From: Hyphomicrobiales bacterium
GTDB taxonomy: Bacteria; Pseudomonadota; Alphaproteobacteria; Rhizobiales; Rhizobiaceae
Assembly: GCA_900466475.1 (NCBI GenBank)
Contig: UBMI01000002.1
Span: 248,001 to 312,000, forward strand
DNA: 64,000 nt
Reading direction: 5' to 3'
How positions within the stretch are numbered: the stretch's first letter is position 1; each line of letters opens with the position of its first letter. Under the pieces are notes generated by a model, which saw only the letters and a list, made by a program, of their open reading frames with translations, did no database searches and was not told where the DNA came from. This document shows positions 25,868-34,702 of this stretch, piece by piece. A program made the translations under genes and the position numbers.

Positions 25868-26890
25868 TCAGCTCTTCGTGAAGATGTAGTCCGTTTCCTG
25901 CCGCAGCACCTCACCGGGGCTCAGAACCGCATTCGGAAAGCCTGCATGGTTGATGGCATCAGGCCAGATCTGCGTCTCGAGGCAAAAGCCGGCGAAAGGA
26001 CCATATTTCCGGCCGCCAAGACCAGCCACCGGCACACCGAGCTTGAAACCGGCATAGAACTGTACGCCCGGCTCGGTCGTGCGCACCTCCAGCGAGACGC
26101 CGGAGTGCAGGCTGCGGGCAAGCACGACCGAGCGCTTGGCCGTGCGCTCGCGCGAGAAGCAGAAATTATGGTCATAGAGCGCCTGCTCCTGACCGTCGAA
26201 ACGCTTCATCGGCGCCATCACCCGGAAGTCGAACGCGGTGCCCTCGACGGAGCGGATCTCGCCGGTCGGTATCTGCTTCTCGTTGGTCGGCAGGTAGTGG
26301 TCGGCGGCGATCATGATGTCATGCGCCAGTGCATCGTCCCGGCCGTCGAGATTGAAATAGGAGTGCTGGCAGACATTGGCGATCGTCGGCTGATCCGTCA
26401 CCGTCTCGTAGTTGACAGAAAGCTCGCCGTTGCCATGCACGCGATAGGTCGCCTGGATCGTGCAGTTGCCGGGATAACCGGCGCGGCCATCGGGATCGAC
26501 GATCTTCAGCACGACACGGTCGCTCTCGTGCTCGACGATCGTCCAGACGAGCGTACCGATATTGTTGCTGCCGCCGTGAAGATGCGTGACGCCCTTCTCG
26601 TTCAGTTCGAGCTGGTAGTTCTTGCCGTCGAGCGAAAACTTTCCGTCGCCGATGCGGTTTGCACAGCGTCCCGGCGTCGCGCCGAAGAAGGGCGAATGAG
26701 CAAGATAGCCTTCGAAATCCTCGAAGCCGAGCACGAGCGGTGCGTCATGACCCTCCAGCCGCGCATCTTGGATGACCGCGCCCCAGCTCAATACCTTGAC
26801 CGTCAGTCCGCCGCCGCGGATGACGACACGATGGACGGTCTCTCCGTCCTTCGTCTGTCCGAAAACTTCCCGTTCCAATTTGTCCGCCAT
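25868..26890 (-). CDS. galM: Aldose 1-epimerase (mutarotase)
   Basis: GalM interconverts alpha and beta anomers of glucose, galactose and related sugars. The 340-residue protein shows PGRCANRIGDGKFSLDGK, HGGSN, VCQHSYFNLDG with the catalytic histidine, and the C-terminal GFCLETQIWPDAINH carrying the catalytic glutamate. It is a single-gene unit with its own terminator; the upstream neighbour metA is unrelated. Galactose genes are not nearby, so it serves general sugar use. Confidence 0.92.
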   Translation of the reverse strand: MADKLEREVFGQTKDGETVHRVVIRGGGLTVKVLSWGAVIQDARLEGHDAPLVLGFEDFEGYLAHSPFFGATPGRCANRIGDGKFSLDGKNYQLELNEKGVTHLHGGSNNIGTLVWTIVEHESDRVVLKIVDPDGRAGYPGNCTIQATYRVHGNGELSVNYETVTDQPTIANVCQHSYFNLDGRDDALAHDIMIAADHYLPTNEKQIPTGEIRSVEGTAFDFRVMAPMKRFDGQEQALYDHNFCFSRERTAKRSVVLARSLHSGVSLEVRTTEPGVQFYAGFKLGVPVAGLGGRKYGPFAGFCLETQIWPDAINHAGFPNAVLSPGEVLRQETDYIFTKS

Positions 26891-26970
26891 GATCGACGCT
26901 CACTCCATCCCTAGGATTCAGGAACCGGAACCTGCCCCCATTCGCCGCAAACCGCAACCGGGCAGGGCCG

Positions 26971-27005
26971 GAAAACAAAACGCCGCCGCAGAAATGCGAC
27001 GGCGT
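26971..27005 (-). terminator. Rho-independent terminator of metA
   Basis: A 10-bp stem (26980-26989 with 26996-27005, loop of six, one G-T pair) is followed on the minus strand by TTTTGTTTTCC, 26 bp after the metA stop. Confidence 0.88.
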
Positions 27006-27030
27006 CATTTCTAAACCTGACTGGTGACGC

Positions 27031-27954
27031 TCAGATGTCCGAGCCGATCTCTTCGATATCGTAGGATGTCGTCTGGTAGATCTCGTTGATCCAGTTGCCG
27101 AAAAGCAGATGCGCATGGCTGCGCCAGCGGTTCTGCGGCGCGATCGCCGGGTCGTTATGCGGGAAATAGTTGTGCGGCATTTTGATTGGCACGCCGGCAT
27201 TCACGTCACGGAAATACTCGTCCGAAAGAGACGTGGAATCATATTCGACGTGATTGAAGATATAGAGCCGCCGACCCTTCGGCTCGTGCACGAGACAGAC
27301 ACCCATCTCACTCGATTCCATCAGGATCTCGAGTCCGTCGATCTTCTCGATGTCGGCCCGGCGCACCTCGGTCCAGCGCGACACCGGAACCTCGAAATTG
27401 TCGGAGAAACCGTTGAGATAAACGGAAGACGGCTTGAGATTGCGGTGGCGGTAAACGCCGAAGGCCTTTTCCTTGAGCTCATACTTCGGCACGCCGTGGA
27501 AATGATAGATCCCCGCCATCGCGCCCCAGCAGACATTCATGGTCGAATGGACATTTGTCTGCGTCCAGTCGAAAATCTGCTGCATTTCCTTCCAATAGGT
27601 AACGTCCTCGTAAGGCAGCGTCTCGATTGGCGCGCCCGTGATTATGAAGCCGTCAAACTTGCGGTGCTTCACTTCCTCCCAGGTCTGGTAGAAGGCGAGC
27701 AGATGTTCTTCAGACGTATTCTTGGCCTTGTGGTTGCCGACGCGGATCAGCGAGAATTCCACCTGCAGCGGCGAAGCGCCGACGAGGCGCGCCATCTGCA
27801 CTTCGGTCTTGATCTTGTTCGGCATGAGGTTGAGCAGCCCGATCTGCAGCGGGCGGATATCCTGACGGATCGCCACCGTTTCGGTCATCACCCTCACGCC
27901 CTCGTTGACGAGGGTTTCGAAGGCTGGCAGCGTATCGGGGATCTTGATGGGCAT
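27031..27954 (-). CDS. metA: Homoserine O-acetyltransferase of the MetA family
   Basis: MetA acylates homoserine at the first committed step of methionine synthesis. The 307-residue protein starts [10 protein letters not shown] at 27954, which places the catalytic residues at their standard numbers: Cys142 (NVCWGAMAG), His235 and Glu237 (FNHVEYDS). Residue 111 is glutamate (TGAPIETL). In this family Glu111 favours acetyl-CoA, while Gly111 favours succinyl-CoA, so the product is probably O-acetylhomoserine despite the usual name homoserine O-succinyltransferase. A TTG 18 bases upstream is in frame but falls at the end of the leader terminator. Control is by the SAM-II riboswitch in the leader. 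Confidence 0.95.
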   Translation of the reverse strand: MPIKIPDTLPAFETLVNEGVRVMTETVAIRQDIRPLQIGLLNLMPNKIKTEVQMARLVGASPLQVEFSLIRVGNHKAKNTSEEHLLAFYQTWEEVKHRKFDGFIITGAPIETLPYEDVTYWKEMQQIFDWTQTNVHSTMNVCWGAMAGIYHFHGVPKYELKEKAFGVYRHRNLKPSSVYLNGFSDNFEVPVSRWTEVRRADIEKIDGLEILMESSEMGVCLVHEPKGRRLYIFNHVEYDSTSLSDEYFRDVNAGVPIKMPHNYFPHNDPAIAPQNRWRSHAHLLFGNWINEIYQTTSYDIEEIGSDI

Positions 27955-27970
27955 TGCGGTCAACTCGATC

Positions 27971-28007
27971 AAAATAAAAAACCGGCGGCGAAAGAATCGC
28001 TACCGGT
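27971..28007 (-). terminator. Terminator-like hairpin between the SAM-II riboswitch and metA
   Basis: On the minus strand ACCGG and GCG pair with CGC and CCGGT across an interior loop, followed at once by TTTTTTATTTT. It lies 14 bp after the riboswitch and 16 bp before the metA ATG. It looks like a conditional transcription terminator; SAM-II is more often described as blocking the ribosome binding site. Confidence 0.65.
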
Positions 28008-28020
28008 CCGCACGCGGCCC

Positions 28021-28070
28021 TTTAGCGACTTATTTAACGTGGCTGCAAGCCGGCCGGCCAAATCACCACG
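28021..28070 (-). ncRNA. SAM-II riboswitch (metA leader)
   Basis: Reading the minus strand from 28070, the leader contains CGTGGTGATTTG, then GCCGGCTTGCAGCCACG, then TTAAATAAGTCGCTAAA. These are the conserved blocks of the SAM-II pseudoknot: the first stem (CGTGG with CCACG), the A/U-rich ligand core and the 3' GCTAAA strand. It is a compact riboswitch that binds S-adenosylmethionine and turns off metA or metX in Alphaproteobacteria. It lies 67 bp upstream of the metA start. Confidence 0.93.
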
Positions 28071-28226
28071 AGACATCATAATTAACGCCAGTGCGCCCGC
28101 GAATCAACTGTCAATAAGAACAACTGTCCTATCCATCACGCTTTCTTTATGGGTGGTGGAATCTGTTGATGGACCAGTAACGCCCCCATGGTATTAATGG
28201 TGTGATGGGCGATTTTGGAAAAAATA

Positions 28227-30068
28227 ATGAAAACTGACGTCAAAGGGGGGAAGGGCATCCAGAATCAGGACCGGGTGGGATACGATCTCAGCCTGACATA
28301 TCGGCTTGGAGTGATGTTCTCCGCATTCTGGAATTCGCAGGTCCGCGGCAAGGTCGTCGCGCTTGCGATCCTGCTGGTGGTCATCATCCTGGCGACCGCC
28401 TATGGACAGGTGATCCTCAACGAATGGAACGCCCCTTTCTACGATTCCCTCGAGCGTCGTGATCTTGGCGAGTTTTTCCGCCAGCTCGAAGTCTTCGCGA
28501 TGATCGCCGGTGCGCTGCTGCTGCTCAACGTGCTGCAGGCATGGCTGAACCAGATGACGGCCCTTTACATGCGCGAAGGTCTTTCGCGAGATCTCGTCGA
28601 TCAGTGGCTGGAGCGCAAGCGTGCCCTCAAACTCTCCACCATCGGCATCCTCGGCGTTAATCCCGACCAGCGCCTGCACGAAGATTCTCGCAATCTCGCT
28701 GAAAGCACGACCAACCTCGCCCTTGGCCTCCTGCAGTCGACCATTCTGCTTGTCAGCTTCATCGGCGTGTTGTGGGAGCTTTCGAGCGGCTTCATCTTCC
28801 GGATCAGCGGCTACAACTTCACCATCCCCGGCTATATGGTCTGGGCGGCAATCTTTTATGCTGCATCGGCCTCGGTATTGAGCCAGGTCGTCGGCCGCAA
28901 GCTCGTCAAGCTCAATGCCGACCGGTTTTCCAAGGAAGCCGAGCTGCGCTTTGCGCTGATGCATGCCAACGAAAACATGCCGGCGATCACAGTAGCGCGC
29001 GGCGAAGAGAACGAGCGCAAGCGGATCAACAACGATATCAGCAACGTTCTCGCGGTCATCAAGCGGCTCGCCATGGCCAATACCAACCTGACCTGGGTTT
29101 CGGCAGGCTATGGCTGGCTGGTCATCGTCATTCCGATCATCGTCGCCGCGCCCGCTTATTTTTCCGGCGGCCTGACCTTCGGGCAGCTGATGATGTCGGT
29201 CGGCGCGTTCAACCAGGTCAATACCGCATTGCGCTGGTATGTCGCGAATTTCGGCCCGATCGCCGAATGGCGCGCGACATTGATGCGTGTCACCGACTTC
29301 CGTCAGGCGCTTCAGGAGATGGATGATGGCTTCGATTTGAAGGATTCCATCGTCTATGAGAAAACCGCACCTGATACGCTGACGCTGAAGGATATCGTCA
29401 TCGTCGCCAAGCTTGGCGAGGAGATCGATGATTGCGGCGGCTTCCGCTTGCGTGAGACGGACGTGGTGATCAAGGCCGGGGAAAAGGTCATGATCAACGG
29501 CGATCACAGCGTGAACCGCCGCCTGCTCTTCCAGGCCATGGCAGGCCTCTGGCCCTGCGGCAAGGGCACGATCGGCCTGCCCCCGATTGACGACATTCTG
29601 TTCATCCCCCAGGTCGCCTATGTACCGGGCGGCACGCTGCGCGAGGCGATCGCTTTCCCGGGAAAACCCGAGGCCTTTGATAGGACGGCCATCGAAGCCG
29701 CACTTGAGGCTGCGGGCTTGCATTCGCTTGTAGCCCGCCTTGATAGCCGCGCACGCTGGGACAAGCTTCTCGATGCCGATGAGCAGAAGGCAATCGCTTT
29801 TGCCCGCCTGCTGCTCGTGAAGCCGCGCTGGGTCGTTTTCGACGAAGTGCTCGAAGGCATGGAGCCCGAATGGCAGCACACGATGACCAGGCTGCTCACC
29901 ACCATGCCGGAGACCAGCATGATCTATATCGGCCGTTCGGAAACCTATATGGAGGCACTGCATCCGCGCACGCTGCACCTGCAGGCATTGCCTTCCAAAC
30001 CGGAGGAGCAATCAGCGGCAACTGCGGCCGGATCGAGCGCCGCGGCAGCTCCTGCCCCGGCGCTCTAG
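28227..30068 (+). CDS. SbmA/BacA-like ABC protein with degenerate ATPase domain (YddA type)
   Basis: This 613-residue protein has an N-terminal membrane domain of the SbmA/BacA-like ABC type. It has about six helices, with NEWNAPFYDSLERRDL and QRLHEDSRNLAE, which are typical of the YddA/ExsE group. A nucleotide-binding domain follows. That domain keeps its overall shape but its key motifs are lost: Walker A reads GDHSVNRR (residues 425-432, normally GxxxxGKS/T), the signature reads LDADEQ instead of LSxGE, and Walker B is VVFDEVLEG. ATP hydrolysis is unlikely. The reading frame is intact. The start at 28227 has GGA seven bases upstream. The C-terminus ends in an Ala/Ser/Pro-rich tail. It stands alone between divergent metA and a convergent gene. 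A transporter driven by the proton gradient, like SbmA itself, is one possibility. Confidence 0.85.
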   Translation: MKTDVKGGKGIQNQDRVGYDLSLTYRLGVMFSAFWNSQVRGKVVALAILLVVIILATAYGQVILNEWNAPFYDSLERRDLGEFFRQLEVFAMIAGALLLLNVLQAWLNQMTALYMREGLSRDLVDQWLERKRALKLSTIGILGVNPDQRLHEDSRNLAESTTNLALGLLQSTILLVSFIGVLWELSSGFIFRISGYNFTIPGYMVWAAIFYAASASVLSQVVGRKLVKLNADRFSKEAELRFALMHANENMPAITVARGEENERKRINNDISNVLAVIKRLAMANTNLTWVSAGYGWLVIVIPIIVAAPAYFSGGLTFGQLMMSVGAFNQVNTALRWYVANFGPIAEWRATLMRVTDFRQALQEMDDGFDLKDSIVYEKTAPDTLTLKDIVIVAKLGEEIDDCGGFRLRETDVVIKAGEKVMINGDHSVNRRLLFQAMAGLWPCGKGTIGLPPIDDILFIPQVAYVPGGTLREAIAFPGKPEAFDRTAIEAALEAAGLHSLVARLDSRARWDKLLDADEQKAIAFARLLLVKPRWVVFDEVLEGMEPEWQHTMTRLLTTMPETSMIYIGRSETYMEALHPRTLHLQALPSKPEEQSAATAAGSSAAAAPAPAL

Positions 30069-30120
30069 CAAAATTCCTGCAAAATGTGCGGCGTTTGGTG
30101 TCCGGGTGCTCCGGACGAGC

Positions 30121-30750
30121 TCACATTGGCGGCGTCACACCATTCACGCCGACGGTGACCTGCGAAGCCGAGATGGCCCCGTCGGCTGCCTTTTCCGCCA
30201 TGACGATGACACCGGCACCCGGCTTCAGATCAGCTTTCGTCGCCGGAGTAAAGGTGACGATCGGCGTGCCGTCGGCAATCGAGACGGTCTTTTCCTTGCC
30301 CTGATAAGTCAGCGTGATCGTATGTCCATCGACGGCCTTCACCGCGTTGCTGACGGTCGCATTCGTCATCGAGCTATTCGGCTGCAGATCCCACGGACGG
30401 TTGCCTTCTCCGGTGCCTTTCATCGACGCGGGGAAGATCAGTACTTCGATGGCACCATCGGGACCGGTGCCTTTCGGCAGCGAGGCAACTCCGACGAAAT
30501 CGCCGACCTTGATGTCGTCGACCGATGCATTTTTGATACCGGCGACTTTCCAGCCCGATTTGAGCGCAACCGTCGCATCGCTGCCTTCGCGGGTCTTGAC
30601 GACAAGCGTATCGCCGTTGAGGCTCTCGATCGTGCCCCGCACGCGCAAGCGCTGGCTTTCCTGCGCACTCGCCGCCTGCGAAAGGCCAAGCACGAGGAAG
30701 CTGCTGGCTGCAAGCGCCATGATTATTCTGGTATAGGATTTGCGAGACAT
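30121..30750 (-). CDS. Secreted protein with DUF5666-like beta repeats
   Basis: This 209-residue protein starts at 30750 (AGGAAG seven bases upstream) with a signal peptide MSRKSYTRIIMALAASSFLV ending near ASAQ. The mature part has two similar beta-rich segments: RVRGTIESLNGDTLVVKTREG with VDDIKVGDFVGVASL, and AVKAVDGHTITLTYQGKEKTV with LKPGAGVIVMAE. This pattern is seen in DUF5666-type periplasmic proteins. Function unknown; probably periplasmic. It is a single gene, convergent with the ABC protein gene. Confidence 0.75.
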   Translation of the reverse strand: MSRKSYTRIIMALAASSFLVLGLSQAASAQESQRLRVRGTIESLNGDTLVVKTREGSDATVALKSGWKVAGIKNASVDDIKVGDFVGVASLPKGTGPDGAIEVLIFPASMKGTGEGNRPWDLQPNSSMTNATVSNAVKAVDGHTITLTYQGKEKTVSIADGTPIVTFTPATKADLKPGAGVIVMAEKAADGAISASQVTVGVNGVTPPM

Positions 30751-30897
30751 GTGACTCTTCCTTATCGCCATTGATCGGCACAATCCCCGGCTGCCGGAAA
30801 GCAGTGTATGCCGCGTGTCGCGACACGTGCGAATCAAGGAAAAGTGAGGGAGCGGACCCCGGCAAACCGGTCGTTGCCCGAGTCCGCAGAGACCGCC

Positions 30898-31296
30898 TCA
30901 GCCGGCCGCGGACATATCCATGTACATGATTTCCCAGACATGGCCGTCGGGGTCTTGGAAGCTGCACCCATACATTGGCCCCATGTCGAGGATCGGCTTC
31001 CAGGGCTTGCCGCCGGCCGCTAATGCCTTTTTCAAGTAGTCATCCACTTCGCCGCGACTGCCGGCCGAAAGGCAGGTTAGGACTTCCTTACCCTTCGACG
31101 TATCGGCGATATCGCCTTCGATGAACTGCTGGAAGTGGGCGTGGGTCAGCAGCATCACATAGATATTTTCCTCGACGATCATGCAGGCTGCATCATCTGT
31201 GGTAAAATTCGGATTGTAGGAAAAGCCGAGCGCCGAGAAGAATTCCTTCGACTTGACGAGATCCTTGACCGGCAGGTTCACGAAAATCATGCGCAT
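30898..31296 (-). CDS. VOC-superfamily (glyoxalase/bleomycin-resistance-like) protein
   Basis: This 132-residue protein has the paired beta-alpha-beta-beta-beta units of the VOC fold: MIFVNLPVKDLVKSKEFFSA at the N-terminus and SFQDPDGHVWEIMYMDM at the C-terminus, the latter with the usual His and Glu metal ligands. GGGAG lies eight bases before the ATG at 31296. Members of this family act as lyases, dioxygenases or drug-binding proteins; nothing here narrows the substrate. It is a single gene between a secreted protein and uup. Confidence 0.85.
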   Translation of the reverse strand: MRMIFVNLPVKDLVKSKEFFSALGFSYNPNFTTDDAACMIVEENIYVMLLTHAHFQQFIEGDIADTSKGKEVLTCLSAGSRGEVDDYLKKALAAGGKPWKPILDMGPMYGCSFQDPDGHVWEIMYMDMSAAG

Positions 31297-31399
31297 GAAA
31301 AATCTCCCTTTGGTGTAACGGCGCCATGCCGTTGATCACGTTCGGCTCAAGGACGGACGAAAACCACCCGATCCGACAAACGGAAGAATTTTTTTCGGA

Positions 31400-33223
31400 T
31401 CAGCCTTCCAGCTCCTCGCGCAACATTTCGAGTTCCAGCCATTCCTCTTCCATCTTGACCAGACTTTCGCGCAGCTTCTCCATCTCGCCAGCCAGCCGAT
31501 TGAAGGCCGCCGGATCCTTGGTGAAGAGGTTCGGATCAGCCATCCTCTCCTCCCGCTTGCCAATCTCCGCTTCCGCCTTGGCCATTTCCTTCGGCAGGTT
31601 TTCGAGCGCGAATTTCTGCTTATAGGAGAGCTTGCCCTTTGAAGCCGAAGGAGCGGCAGCCGCAACCTCCTGCGCCTTCGGCTTTTCCGCCGCTTTCTCG
31701 GCCCGCCTACGCTCCTCGGCCGCACCCTTGCGCTGTGCCAGCATGTCGGAATAACCGCCGGCATACTCGATCCAGCGCCCATCCGGTGTTTCCGGATTGG
31801 CAGGCGCAATCGTCGAGGTCACCGTGCGGTCGAGGAAATCGCGATCGTGGCTGACGAGGATGACGGTGCCGACAAAGCCCGTGACGATCTCCTGCAGCAG
31901 ATCCAGCGTCTCTATGTCGAGGTCGTTGGTCGGTTCGTCGAGAATGAGCAGGTTTGCCGGTCGTGACAGGATGCGCGCCAGCATCAGCCGGGCGCGCTCG
32001 CCGCCGGAGAGGTTCTTGATCGGCGTGCGCGCCTGCTCCGGCTGGAACAGGAATTCCTTCATATAGCCGGTCACATGCCGCTGCTCGCCATTGACCAGCA
32101 GATTCTCGCCGCGCCCGTCCGTCAGGTAATTGGCAAGCGTATCGTCAGGATTCAGATCCTCGCGCTTCTGGTCGAGGGTGGCGATTTCGAGATTGGTGCC
32201 GAGTTTCACCGTGCCGCTGTCAGGCGAAAGCTGTCCCGTCAGCATCTTCAGGAGCGTCGTCTTGCCGGCGCCGTTCGGCCCGACGAGACCGATGCAATCG
32301 CCACGATGCACGCGGATCGAAAATGGCGTGACGATCGGCCTGTCATCGTAACTCTTGGTGATCTTGTCCGCTTCGATGACCAGCTTGCCTGATTCCTGCG
32401 CGTCGGAAGCACTCGCCTGGACCGTTCCCTGCGGCCCTTTGTGACCGCGATATTGCGCCCGCATCGTCTGCAATTCGCCGAGGCGCCGCATATTGCGCTT
32501 GCGCCGCGCGGTTACGCCGTAGCGCAGCCAGTGCTCCTCACGTTCGATCGCCTTGCCGAGCTTGTGCTGTTCCAGCTCTTCCGCCTCCAGCACCTGATCG
32601 CGCCAGGCTTCGAAAAACGCAAAGCCCTTGTCGAGCCGCCGCGATGTACCGCGATCCAGCCAGACTGTCGCCGTTGAGACTTTTTCGAGGAAGCGACGGT
32701 CATGCGAAATCAGGACCAGCGCACTGCGCGTCTTCTGCAGCTCGCCTTCCAGCCATTCGATGGTCGGCAGGTCGAGATGGTTGGTCGGTTCGTCGAGCAG
32801 CAGGATATCGGGCTCCGGCGCCAGCACGCGAGCGAGGGCCGCGCGGCGCGCCTCGCCGCCGGAAAGGTTATTCGGGTCCTCTTCCCCGGTCAGTCCGAGA
32901 TGCGATAGCAGGTAAGTAACGCGATAGGGATCGTCGCCCGGTCCGAGCCCAGCCTCGGCATAGGCCTGCACGGTCTGGAAACCGGCGAAATCCGGCGCCT
33001 GCTCCAGGTAGCGCACCGTCGACGCCGGATGGCGGAAAACGTCGCCCGACTGTGCGTCGACGAGGCCGGCAGCGATCTTCAAAAGCGTCGATTTGCCCGA
33101 GCCGTTGCGGCCGACAAGGCAGATTTTGTCGCCGGCTTCCACCTGCAGGGCGGCGCCTGCCAAGAGCGGTGTGCCGCCGAAGCTTAGGAAGATGTCGTCA
33201 AGTTTCAGAATGGGGGGCGCCAA
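31400..33223 (-). CDS. uup: ABC-F family ATPase (Uup)
   Basis: This 607-residue soluble ABC-F protein has two ATPase domains: Walker A GRNGSGKST and GPNGAGKTT, and signatures LSGGEARRA and LSGGERARL. Walker B motifs lie in LLLDEPTNHLDL and LILDEPTNDLD. The interdomain linker is basic and the C-terminus is a coiled coil (about residues 530-605), as in Uup. No membrane segments are present. ABC-F proteins bind ribosomes or branched nucleic acid; Uup affects transposon excision and ribosome function in E. coli. The start codon is a TTG at 33223 with GGAG eight bases upstream. The gene starts 3 bp after the thiamine pyrophosphokinase stop, so they share a transcript. Confidence 0.92.
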   Translation of the reverse strand: MAPPILKLDDIFLSFGGTPLLAGAALQVEAGDKICLVGRNGSGKSTLLKIAAGLVDAQSGDVFRHPASTVRYLEQAPDFAGFQTVQAYAEAGLGPGDDPYRVTYLLSHLGLTGEEDPNNLSGGEARRAALARVLAPEPDILLLDEPTNHLDLPTIEWLEGELQKTRSALVLISHDRRFLEKVSTATVWLDRGTSRRLDKGFAFFEAWRDQVLEAEELEQHKLGKAIEREEHWLRYGVTARRKRNMRRLGELQTMRAQYRGHKGPQGTVQASASDAQESGKLVIEADKITKSYDDRPIVTPFSIRVHRGDCIGLVGPNGAGKTTLLKMLTGQLSPDSGTVKLGTNLEIATLDQKREDLNPDDTLANYLTDGRGENLLVNGEQRHVTGYMKEFLFQPEQARTPIKNLSGGERARLMLARILSRPANLLILDEPTNDLDIETLDLLQEIVTGFVGTVILVSHDRDFLDRTVTSTIAPANPETPDGRWIEYAGGYSDMLAQRKGAAEERRRAEKAAEKPKAQEVAAAAPSASKGKLSYKQKFALENLPKEMAKAEAEIGKREERMADPNLFTKDPAAFNRLAGEMEKLRESLVKMEEEWLELEMLREELEG

Positions 33224-33226
33224 GTA

Positions 33227-33883
33227 TCAGACTCCGGAAAGATCATAAGGCCGCGCGAGCACGATGGCCCTGCCGCTGGCGAGCGAAAAGCGCACAGGGC
33301 CCTCCGCCACGTTGGAAATGGTGCGCGACGAGCCGAAGGGCAAATGGAAGTCAGCGAGCGGATAGCGGGCATTCTCTATGAATAGCCCCTTCAATTCGCT
33401 GAACCCTGGCACGGAAAACAGGCTGCCTTGGGGAAGATCGATCTCGAGCGAGCCGGGAAGCAAAGGCACTGCCTCCTCGCTGCCCGACGTGAGCAGGACG
33501 TCAAAGCCTTCCTGGGCCAGTTCGACGCCATATAGCAAATGTTGAAGCGCATGGTCGGTGCGTTCGCCACCCAGGGCGCCGGCAAGGATCAGGCGTTTGG
33601 CGCCACGTTCGATCGCCTCGGAAACGGCGATTTCACCGTCAGTCGCGGCCTTTGCGGCCGGATAGGGCTGGCGCGGCACGTCAGGAAATGCACCGTCGAG
33701 ATCCGGCGGTGTGGAATCGAAATCGCCAACCCACAATTCCGGCACCACCCCCAACGCCGCTGCGTGGCGCATGCCGCCGTCAGCCGCGATGAAGCGGCTG
33801 TCCCGCACGGCGTCACGCAGACGATCCGTCAGGCTGAGTGCCCCGCCGAGCAGGATGGTGAAGGTGGATTGGCTCATGGGCAT
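33227..33883 (-). CDS. thiN: Thiamine pyrophosphokinase
   Basis: This enzyme transfers pyrophosphate from ATP to thiamine to give thiamine diphosphate. The 218-residue protein has the TPK signatures FIAADGGMRHAAALG, ELWVGDFDSTPPD, KAATDGEIAV and GALGGERTDHALQHL, which bind ATP, Mg and thiamine. The C-terminal beta domain has GLFIENARYPL and the conserved SSRTISN. Two in-frame ATGs (33883 and 33877) are equally possible starts. It precedes uup by 3 bp, a pairing that has no evident functional link. Confidence 0.88.
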   Translation of the reverse strand: MPMSQSTFTILLGGALSLTDRLRDAVRDSRFIAADGGMRHAAALGVVPELWVGDFDSTPPDLDGAFPDVPRQPYPAAKAATDGEIAVSEAIERGAKRLILAGALGGERTDHALQHLLYGVELAQEGFDVLLTSGSEEAVPLLPGSLEIDLPQGSLFSVPGFSELKGLFIENARYPLADFHLPFGSSRTISNVAEGPVRFSLASGRAIVLARPYDLSGV

Positions 33884-33943
33884 TGCCCATAGCGCAAACG
33901 GGGGGTGAAGGGGAAGAGGCGGCGCGAATCCGGCGCCTTCAGT

Positions 33944-34609
33944 TTAGAAGCGGTAGGTTACACCGGCGCCAATCAGCCAGGGATCGAGTTTTGCCTTGCC
34001 GCTGACATCGGCGCCGCCGACTGTCGCATCGAAATCCGGGCGCAGGAATATCTTCTTCACGTCCAGGTTCGCCCCCCAGTGTTCATCGAACATGTAGTCG
34101 AAGCCCGCCTGCAGCGCCACGCCGAACGTGTTCTTCACGTCGAGCCTGTCGGCGCTCTTGCCGGACTGGTTGTAGAAGACCGTATAGTTCACACCGGCAC
34201 CGAGATAGGGCTGGAAGGCACCGAAATCGGTAAAATGATATTGGAGCGTCAGCGTTGGCGGCAAAAGCCACGCCTTGCCGATTTCTCCGAGGCCGGCAAT
34301 CGAGCCTTCGCCATGCACATTGGCATAGGTCGTGCCGAGAATGAGCTCCGCCGAAATATTGTCGGTGAAGAAATAGGAGATATCCACTTCCGGAACCACT
34401 GTGTCCGAATAGGACAGACCGGATCCGGAAATGCCATCGACCGAACCATTGTCGCGCGTGATCACGCCGAGCGCACGCAGGCGTATCTGCCATGCGCTTT
34501 GTACAGCAGCCGATGGAGGCGCCAGATCGGCGGAAAGCGCCGCATGCCCGAAGGACACGAAAACGATGGCGGCGAAAATACCCCGCAGCCGAAGCGGATG
34601 ATGTTTCAT
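33944..34609 (-). CDS. ompW: OmpW-family outer membrane protein
   Basis: This 221-residue protein has a signal peptide ending near ALSA, then beta-strand pattern typical of the eight-stranded OmpW barrel: AWQIRLRALGVITRDNG, PEVDISYFFTDNISAELILG, PTLTLQYHFTDFGAFQPYLGAG and the C-terminal GAGVTYRF ending in phenylalanine. AGGAG precedes the ATG at 34609. OmpW proteins form small hydrophobic channels and are often induced by oxygen limitation. An FNR/FixK-like box lies 62 bp upstream, in agreement with this. Confidence 0.93.
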   Translation of the reverse strand: MKHHPLRLRGIFAAIVFVSFGHAALSADLAPPSAAVQSAWQIRLRALGVITRDNGSVDGISGSGLSYSDTVVPEVDISYFFTDNISAELILGTTYANVHGEGSIAGLGEIGKAWLLPPTLTLQYHFTDFGAFQPYLGAGVNYTVFYNQSGKSADRLDVKNTFGVALQAGFDYMFDEHWGANLDVKKIFLRPDFDATVGGADVSGKAKLDPWLIGAGVTYRF

Positions 34610-34670
34610 GTGAATCTCTCCTGATCTCGTCGAACGGAGAGAGACTTAGGCTTACCTCGGACGGGTCAGC

Positions 34671-34684
34671 TTGAGCGAGATCAA
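34671..34684. promoter_or_regulatory. FNR/FixK-type box upstream of ompW
   Basis: TTGAG-N4-ATCAA matches the TTGAT-N4-ATCAA anaerobox at nine of ten positions. It lies 62-75 bp upstream of the ompW ATG, a plausible activator position. In other bacteria ompW is FNR-controlled; in rhizobia FixK or FnrN would bind. Confidence 0.5.
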
Positions 34685-34702
34685 ACGCCCGGACTATTTT
34701 CT

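Noticed and set aside
28194..30011. Long minus-strand open frame of 605 codons opposite the SbmA-like gene
   Set aside because: It is antisense to a recognisable ABC protein along its whole length, is rich in Asp, His, Gln and Arg, and matches no family. GC-rich third positions on one strand leave long open frames on the other.
28227..30068. Calling the SbmA-like gene a pseudogene
   Set aside because: The ATPase motifs are lost, but there is no stop or frameshift in 613 codons and codon use is normal, so it is kept as a gene.
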